Assembly (NCBI GenBank): GCA_017635515.1
Contig: JAGBLH010000163.1
Location: forward strand, 1-36,040
Length of the DNA stretch: 36,040 nt
Direction: 5' to 3'
DNA from: Selenomonas sp.
GTDB lineage: Bacteria > Bacillota > Negativicutes > Selenomonadales > Selenomonadaceae
The position numbers and the translations under genes were made by a program. The first letter of the stretch is position 1; every line of letters starts with the position of its first letter. Under the pieces are notes generated by a model. The model did not search any database, was not told where the DNA came from, and saw only the letters and a program-made list of their open reading frames with translations. Of the stretch, positions 32,029-36,040 are shown one piece after another.

Positions 32029-35000
32029 TCAGATCCCCCGCACCCAGAACTCAAAGTGCTTGTCCTCATTCTTGGGGCGGTACTCCTCCAGCACAGGAGC
32101 ACCCCAGGTGTCATCGCCCCCTACGCCGCACTGGCCCAGGGAAGCCCTGAGATAAGTATGGTGTGCCTGGGGCAGCTCGTAGCTGTGGCGGGCATTTTCC
32201 AGCTCATGGGCCGTATAGGGCAGGGCCGAAGCCTCAAAGGGCTTATCTCCATAGATTTTCAGCCCCCTGCCCCTGTTGTCCAGCACCTCGAACCAGCGAA
32301 TGCCGCCGTGGTTGCCGCACTCCTGGGGCATGAGATAAGGCTCCACCTGCTCAGCCACCGTCTGCTCGTAAATGCCCAGGCGCGCGCCCTGCTGACGGTC
32401 GCAGTAGTTATCCAGCGGGCCGAAGCCGTAAAAACGCAGCTTGTCATAGTCAGCAGGCAAAGTGAGGATAAGGGCAAAGTCAGGCATTTCCGGCAGCCCC
32501 TCTGCGCACTGGTAGTCCATCGCCACCTTGACCGCGCCACCTGCCCTGACTGTGTAGGTGACGATGCAGGAAGATGCAGGCCGGGTGGCCAGCTCATAAG
32601 TGAAGCGCAGGCTCACTTCCTCCGCCTCATACTCCTTCTGTCCCAGCTGGCCGAACCAGTTGAATTCCTGCCAGCTGTCACCTATCATCATTTCCTTCTT
32701 CACACAGCGCTGGTAGAGACTGGCCAGCTTCCACTGAGCCACCTCGAAGTCACGGCGGCTGCCGTAGTCATTGTTGACGGGAGCGCGCCAGAAATTGGGC
32801 TGGGGCATACGGTCGAGAAGTTCCACGCCGTTCACCTTGTAGGAAGTCATATTGCCCTGACCGCTGGAGAAGAGAATCTCAAAGCCCTCTCCCTGCACCC
32901 CCAGCGTGATGTCTCCCCGCACCACTTTGACATTTTTCTCCCCGTCCAAAGGAAGGTGCGACACATAATGGGCAGGCAGGGTCGCAGGTGCCTTGCCTAC
33001 CTCTGCCTGCTGCTGCCACACACCCTGGCCAAAGGCAATCTCATGTCCTGCTTCTGCCCAGGGGCACTCCTCTTTCAGGCAGAGGGAAGCAGTGAGCACA
33101 TACTCGCCAGCACCAAAGTCCGGCAGGTCAAGGGCCACCTGGCCCTCTTCACCCGGCTTGACGGAAGGTGCGGGCATTATCTCTGACCATACCTCCTCGC
33201 CATCCAGCAGCAAGGCAAGCTTCAAATCAAAGGCTGCCGCATCCGTAAAGAGGGACTTGTTGGCAATCGCGACCTCCTGCCTGCCGGGCTGCAGGGTGAA
33301 ATTCTGGTAGTTGAACTTCACTTCCTGCAGCTTGGTGGTGGGACGGCGGTCAGCGAAGTAGATGCCATCGCCGCTGAAGTCGTAATCCGTGGGCCTGTCG
33401 CCAAAGTCACCGCCATAGCCCAGGGCTTCCTTGCCATACCTGTCCTTGTGCCAGAGGGCCTGATCCACGAAATCCCAGATAAAGCCTCCCTGATACAGCG
33501 GCTCCATCTCCGTAAGCTCCGTATACTTGTGCATGCCGCCGTTGCTGTTGCCCATGGAATGGGTGTACTCACAGCAGAGGAAGGGCTTGTCACGGTGCTC
33601 AGCGAGGAATTTCTTGATATCTGCCACCTTGGTGTACATCTGGCTTTCCATATCGCTGGTGCCATTGTAGCGGCGGTCCCAGAAGATGCTCTCATAGTGC
33701 ACCAGGCGGGATGGGTCACGATGACGGAAATACTCGCTCATCTCATAGACATCCCTGCCACCGCAGGATTCGTTGCCACAAGACCAGATGATGATGCTGG
33801 CGTGGTTCTTGTCACGCTCCAGCATGGACTTGGCCCTGTCCAGGATGATTTCCAGCCATTCCTCATGGTCATTGGGCAGGGTGTACTCATCTTGCGCCAG
33901 CTGCCCATTTTTCTGCCAGGTGCCATGGGTTTCCAGATTCGTCTCATCAATGACATAGAGGCCATAGCGGTCACAGAGCTTATAGATGTAGCTGGAATTG
34001 GGATAGTGGGAGCAGCGCAGGGCATTGATATTGTGCCGCTTCATGGCGATGATATCCTGCTCAAAGGAAGCCTGCTCCATGGCCCGGCCCCGATAGCAGT
34101 CAAACTCATGGCGGTTGGTGCCCTTGAAGACGATGCGCTTGCCGTTGAGCTTCATCAGCTTGTCCTGAGGGTCGAGCTTGAACTCCCTGATGCCGATTTC
34201 CTGGGGCACCACTTCCTGCAGGTTCCCTTCTCCGTCATAGACATAGAGGACAGCCTTGTAGAGATGCGGCGCCTCGGCGCTCCAAAGCCTGGCCCCTGCC
34301 ACAGAGAACTTCAGCTCAGTCTCCTCACTGCCGGACAGTTCCTGTTTCTCCTGAGCTACAAGCTCGCCATCGGGAGCAAAAAGCTTCACCTGCCAGGACT
34401 TGGCTGCTGCCGTATTCCACTTCACCTTAAGCCCGATTTCCCCGTCCTGATAATCATGGACAGGCACAGCCTTCACCTCAAGATCCTCGATATGGACTGC
34501 AGGCTTGGTATAGAGCAGCACTTCCCGGAAAATGCCGGAGAAGCGCCAGAAATCCTGGTCCTCAATCCAGCTACCGGAGGTGAAGCGATAGACCTGCAGA
34601 GCCAGCTTGTTCTCCCCCTGCACCAGATACGGGGTCAGGTCAAAGTCTGCGGGAGTGAAGCTGTCCTCGCTATAGCCCACATAGTGTCCGTTCAGCCATA
34701 CAGCCACCCCGGACTCAGTGCCCTGCAGGGAAATGTAAGCGTTTTCCCAATTGGCCGGCAAAGAGAAATACTTGACATAGGAACCTACGGGGTTTTCCCG
34801 CTCGGGAATCTCACCGGGCCTTACCACCTCATGGCCGTCCCAGGGATAGGTCTGGTTGGTGTACTGGGGGCGGCCATAGCCCTCCAGCTGCCAGTGAGCC
34901 GGCACCCTGATGGTGTCCCAGGCGCGGCAGTCATAGCTCTCTGCCTCGAAGCCCACAGGCCGCAGGGCAGGGTTCTTGGCATGGTGGAAGTACCAGAGAC

Positions 35001-35148
35001 CGTCCAGGCTGCGGCAAAAGCCGGAAACGCCCTTGGCCATTTCTCCTTCCGTGCAGAAATACTCATTGTCGCTGTGAGCTGCCAGGCGGTTTTCCTGAAA
35101 GAAGCCCGGGTCAGCCAGCTTTTCCAAAGTGAAGTTAGCAGTAGCCAT
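32029..35148 (-). CDS. lacZ: Beta-galactosidase, glycoside hydrolase family 2
   Basis: This 1039-residue enzyme hydrolyses lactose and is of the large LacZ type (E. coli 1024). The sequence shows a sugar-binding jelly-roll (RAWDTIRVPAHWQLEGYGRP), immunoglobulin-like domains, a TIM barrel and a C-terminal small-chain domain. The acid/base Glu is in WSCGNESCG (about 460) and the nucleophile in CCEYTHSMGNSNG (about 526). NRHEFDCYRGRAM and LRCSHYPNSS are typical. ATG 35148 is chosen because GGAGG lies 8 nt upstream; the frame remains open to 35238. It is cytoplasmic and heads an operon with the alpha-galactosidase. A cre-like operator lies in the leader. Confidence 0.97.
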   Translation of the reverse strand: MATANFTLEKLADPGFFQENRLAAHSDNEYFCTEGEMAKGVSGFCRSLDGLWYFHHAKNPALRPVGFEAESYDCRAWDTIRVPAHWQLEGYGRPQYTNQTYPWDGHEVVRPGEIPERENPVGSYVKYFSLPANWENAYISLQGTESGVAVWLNGHYVGYSEDSFTPADFDLTPYLVQGENKLALQVYRFTSGSWIEDQDFWRFSGIFREVLLYTKPAVHIEDLEVKAVPVHDYQDGEIGLKVKWNTAAAKSWQVKLFAPDGELVAQEKQELSGSEETELKFSVAGARLWSAEAPHLYKAVLYVYDGEGNLQEVVPQEIGIREFKLDPQDKLMKLNGKRIVFKGTNRHEFDCYRGRAMEQASFEQDIIAMKRHNINALRCSHYPNSSYIYKLCDRYGLYVIDETNLETHGTWQKNGQLAQDEYTLPNDHEEWLEIILDRAKSMLERDKNHASIIIWSCGNESCGGRDVYEMSEYFRHRDPSRLVHYESIFWDRRYNGTSDMESQMYTKVADIKKFLAEHRDKPFLCCEYTHSMGNSNGGMHKYTELTEMEPLYQGGFIWDFVDQALWHKDRYGKEALGYGGDFGDRPTDYDFSGDGIYFADRRPTTKLQEVKFNYQNFTLQPGRQEVAIANKSLFTDAAAFDLKLALLLDGEEVWSEIMPAPSVKPGEEGQVALDLPDFGAGEYVLTASLCLKEECPWAEAGHEIAFGQGVWQQQAEVGKAPATLPAHYVSHLPLDGEKNVKVVRGDITLGVQGEGFEILFSSGQGNMTSYKVNGVELLDRMPQPNFWRAPVNNDYGSRRDFEVAQWKLASLYQRCVKKEMMIGDSWQEFNWFGQLGQKEYEAEEVSLRFTYELATRPASSCIVTYTVRAGGAVKVAMDYQCAEGLPEMPDFALILTLPADYDKLRFYGFGPLDNYCDRQQGARLGIYEQTVAEQVEPYLMPQECGNHGGIRWFEVLDNRGRGLKIYGDKPFEASALPYTAHELENARHSYELPQAHHTYLRASLGQCGVGGDDTWGAPVLEEYRPKNEDKHFEFWVRGI

Positions 35149-35178
35149 GCTCCATACCTCCAGATAAAAGCGAGTAAC

Positions 35179-35192
35179 TGTAAACGTTTTCT
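35179..35192. promoter_or_regulatory. cre-like / LacI-family operator before lacZ
   Basis: TGTAAACGTTTTCT matches the catabolite-responsive element (TGWNANCGNTNWCA) at all but the last position and has the central AAACGTTT symmetry of LacI-family sites. It lies just after the expected transcription start, a position for repression by roadblock, as by CcpA or a local LacI-type protein. Confidence 0.7.
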
Positions 35193-35205
35193 TTATACAA
35201 ATCAC

Positions 35206-35234
35206 ATTGTACCGTAAGAAACAATAAAAAGCAA
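35206..35234 (-). promoter_or_regulatory. Promoter of the lacZ operon
   Basis: On the minus strand TTGCTT (35229-35234) and TACAAT (35206-35211) are 17 nt apart, predicting a start near 35199 and a leader of about 50 nt that holds the cre-like site. Confidence 0.65.
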
Positions 35235-35333
35235 GCATTTTTTACGGCTTCTTTAATCCAAATTTGCCCCAATCATAATGCCGCTCCCCATCCAGGCATT
35301 CCTTCATTCAGGGACACTTTCCTCAGCCTCTTT

Positions 35334-35669
35334 TCAGCGTTTGGCCAGCCAAAGCAAATGATCCTTGTTCTCTGGACTTCTTATGCCACGGAAAAAGTTA
35401 ACCAGAGCCAGCTCATCCTGAAGCAATTCGTTCTCAACTTTAGGACGCTCATCCCCCATCAGCCAGGAGAGACTGACATTCTCTGTGGTGACAATGCGGA
35501 CCAGGCCGTCTACATCAGGCTGCCCGGAGCCTCGCGGCCAGCCCATGAGAGCATTCCTGGTCACCCCTAGCCGTTTGGCATACTCAGTCTGCGTAATTTT
35601 GCGGTTTTGCTCTTTGGCATGTTTCCACAATTGATTTATGCGTTCATGGAACTTATTCTTCCAAACCAT
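35334..35669 (-). CDS. XRE-family helix-turn-helix regulator
   Basis: This 111-residue protein has an N-terminal helix-turn-helix of the Cro/C1 type: helices around ITQTEYAKRLGVTRNALMGW (about residues 25-44). A C-terminal helical part (ELLQDELALVNFFRGI) follows; the latter resembles the tail of phage-type repressors. AGGGA lies upstream of the ATG at 35669. It is upstream of lacZ on the same strand, 185 nt away with a separate lacZ promoter, so a direct link to galactoside use is not shown. The ligand and targets are unknown. Confidence 0.8.
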   Translation of the reverse strand: MVWKNKFHERINQLWKHAKEQNRKITQTEYAKRLGVTRNALMGWPRGSGQPDVDGLVRIVTTENVSLSWLMGDERPKVENELLQDELALVNFFRGIRSPENKDHLLWLAKR

Positions 35670-35807
35670 ACATTTGTCCCTACTCTTCTGTCTCTGTCCT
35701 GTCGGCGTGTTTCAAAACAGCCTAAATCAGGGTAACATCTCTTAATACCCAAATTGTCTCAACTGCTGTTCAAATAAAATAAAAGCATACGATCACCCCT
35801 AATGGCT

Positions 35808-35813
35808 TATAAT
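35808..35813 (+). promoter_or_regulatory. Possible -10 element of the right-edge gene
   Basis: TATAAT lies 46 nt upstream of the ATG at 35859. No convincing -35 is seen 16-18 nt upstream. The rest of 35670-35858 is AT-rich with no other feature that I can support. Confidence 0.35.
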
Positions 35814-35858
35814 GTGAGTAAGCAACAACCACAACGTCAGACATAGGAGGTGTACCGT

Positions 35859-36040
35859 ATGCTAACGTCATTGTACTCCATAATTGCCATTTTGAAAAGC
35901 CTATTATTTGGTGATTCTGGATCGCTTTCGGATTGGTACCGCCAACGCTCTCTGTTGCTGGGGATACTTGGTCGATTGGCTCAAGCAAAAAGGATTCCCT
36001 TGTCTGTGCCAGAAGTGGCTAAACTTTTCGGAGTCACACC
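35859..36040 (+). CDS. N-terminal part of an unknown protein (runs off the window)
   Basis: The ATG at 35859 follows AGGAGG by 8 nt, a strong start. The 60 visible residues begin with a hydrophobic stretch (SLYSIIAILKSLLFG) and contain a possible helix-turn-helix entry at the edge (LSVPEVAKLFGVT). That last piece suggests a DNA-binding protein, perhaps a transposase or regulator, but too little is visible to name it. Confidence 0.55.
   Translation, partial: MLTSLYSIIAILKSLLFGDSGSLSDWYRQRSLLLGILGRLAQAKRIPLSVPEVAKLFGVT

Noticed and set aside
29741-32155. 804-residue open frame on the plus strand
   Set aside because: It lies entirely antisense to the alpha-galactosidase gene, has no recognisable domain or ribosome site, and is a by-product of GC-rich codon use on the other strand.
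33448-35217. 589-residue open frame on the plus strand
   Set aside because: Antisense to lacZ, whose catalytic motifs are intact; no domain or start signal.
1-36040. CRISPR arrays, rRNA or tRNA genes
   Set aside because: No regularly spaced direct repeats and no tRNA or rRNA signatures were seen; the only tRNA-like part is the acceptor domain of tmRNA.

Overview
The window reads as a chromosomal segment of an anaerobic, saccharolytic member of the Negativicutes (Selenomonas-like). This rests on gene content and style, not on a marker match: a short-form HisG with HisZ, a YerC-type regulator at the head of the his cluster, ATP-type PEP carboxykinase, GH2/GH36 galactosidases, frequent TTG/GTG starts with strong Shine-Dalgarno sites, and moderately high GC with AT-rich promoters. 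Gene density is high and most intergenic gaps hold recognisable promoters or terminators.

Layout. (1) 1-2640 is an accessory segment: the tail of an unknown gene, an MNT-type nucleotidyltransferase, a small protein built of two helix-turn-helix-like repeats, and a large serine recombinase that stops just short of the 3' end of ssrA. tmRNA genes are common integration sites, so this looks like the end of a mobile island. (2) 2643-6392: tmRNA (tag AANEDYALAA) with a near-consensus promoter, an ASCH-domain protein, an acyltransferase-3 membrane protein and the dipeptidase PepD. (3) 6614-10308: a Ppx/GppA-like protein whose phosphatase motifs are eroded, overlapping polyphosphate kinase by 4 nt. 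(4) 10440-15382: a five-gene peptide/nickel-type ABC importer (permease, permease, ATPase, ATPase, lipoprotein).

(5) 15569-21784, minus strand: a histidine cluster in transcription order yerC-like regulator, hisZ, repeat-like insert, HD-domain protein, hisG, hisD, hisB, hisH, hisA. hisG to hisH are joined by 1-4 nt overlaps. hisC, hisF and hisI/hisE are not here, so the pathway must be completed from elsewhere. (6) 21992-23715: mnmA and an unknown protein, divergent from the his cluster. (7) 24073-29588, minus strand: recG, pckA and thrC, each with its own control region; palindromes sit at the recG and pckA promoters. (8) 29765-35148, minus strand: a lacZ-alpha-galactosidase operon with a cre-like site just downstream of its promoter, for use of lactose and raffinose-type oligosaccharides. 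(9) 35334-36040: an XRE regulator and the start of an unknown plus-strand gene.

I saw no clear-cut new defence or mobile system. The most unusual items are the apparently inactive Ppx homologue coupled to Ppk, the structured repeat-like insert inside the his operon, the imperfect inverted repeat between the recombinase and ssrA, and unassigned palindromic operators at recG, pckA and pepD.
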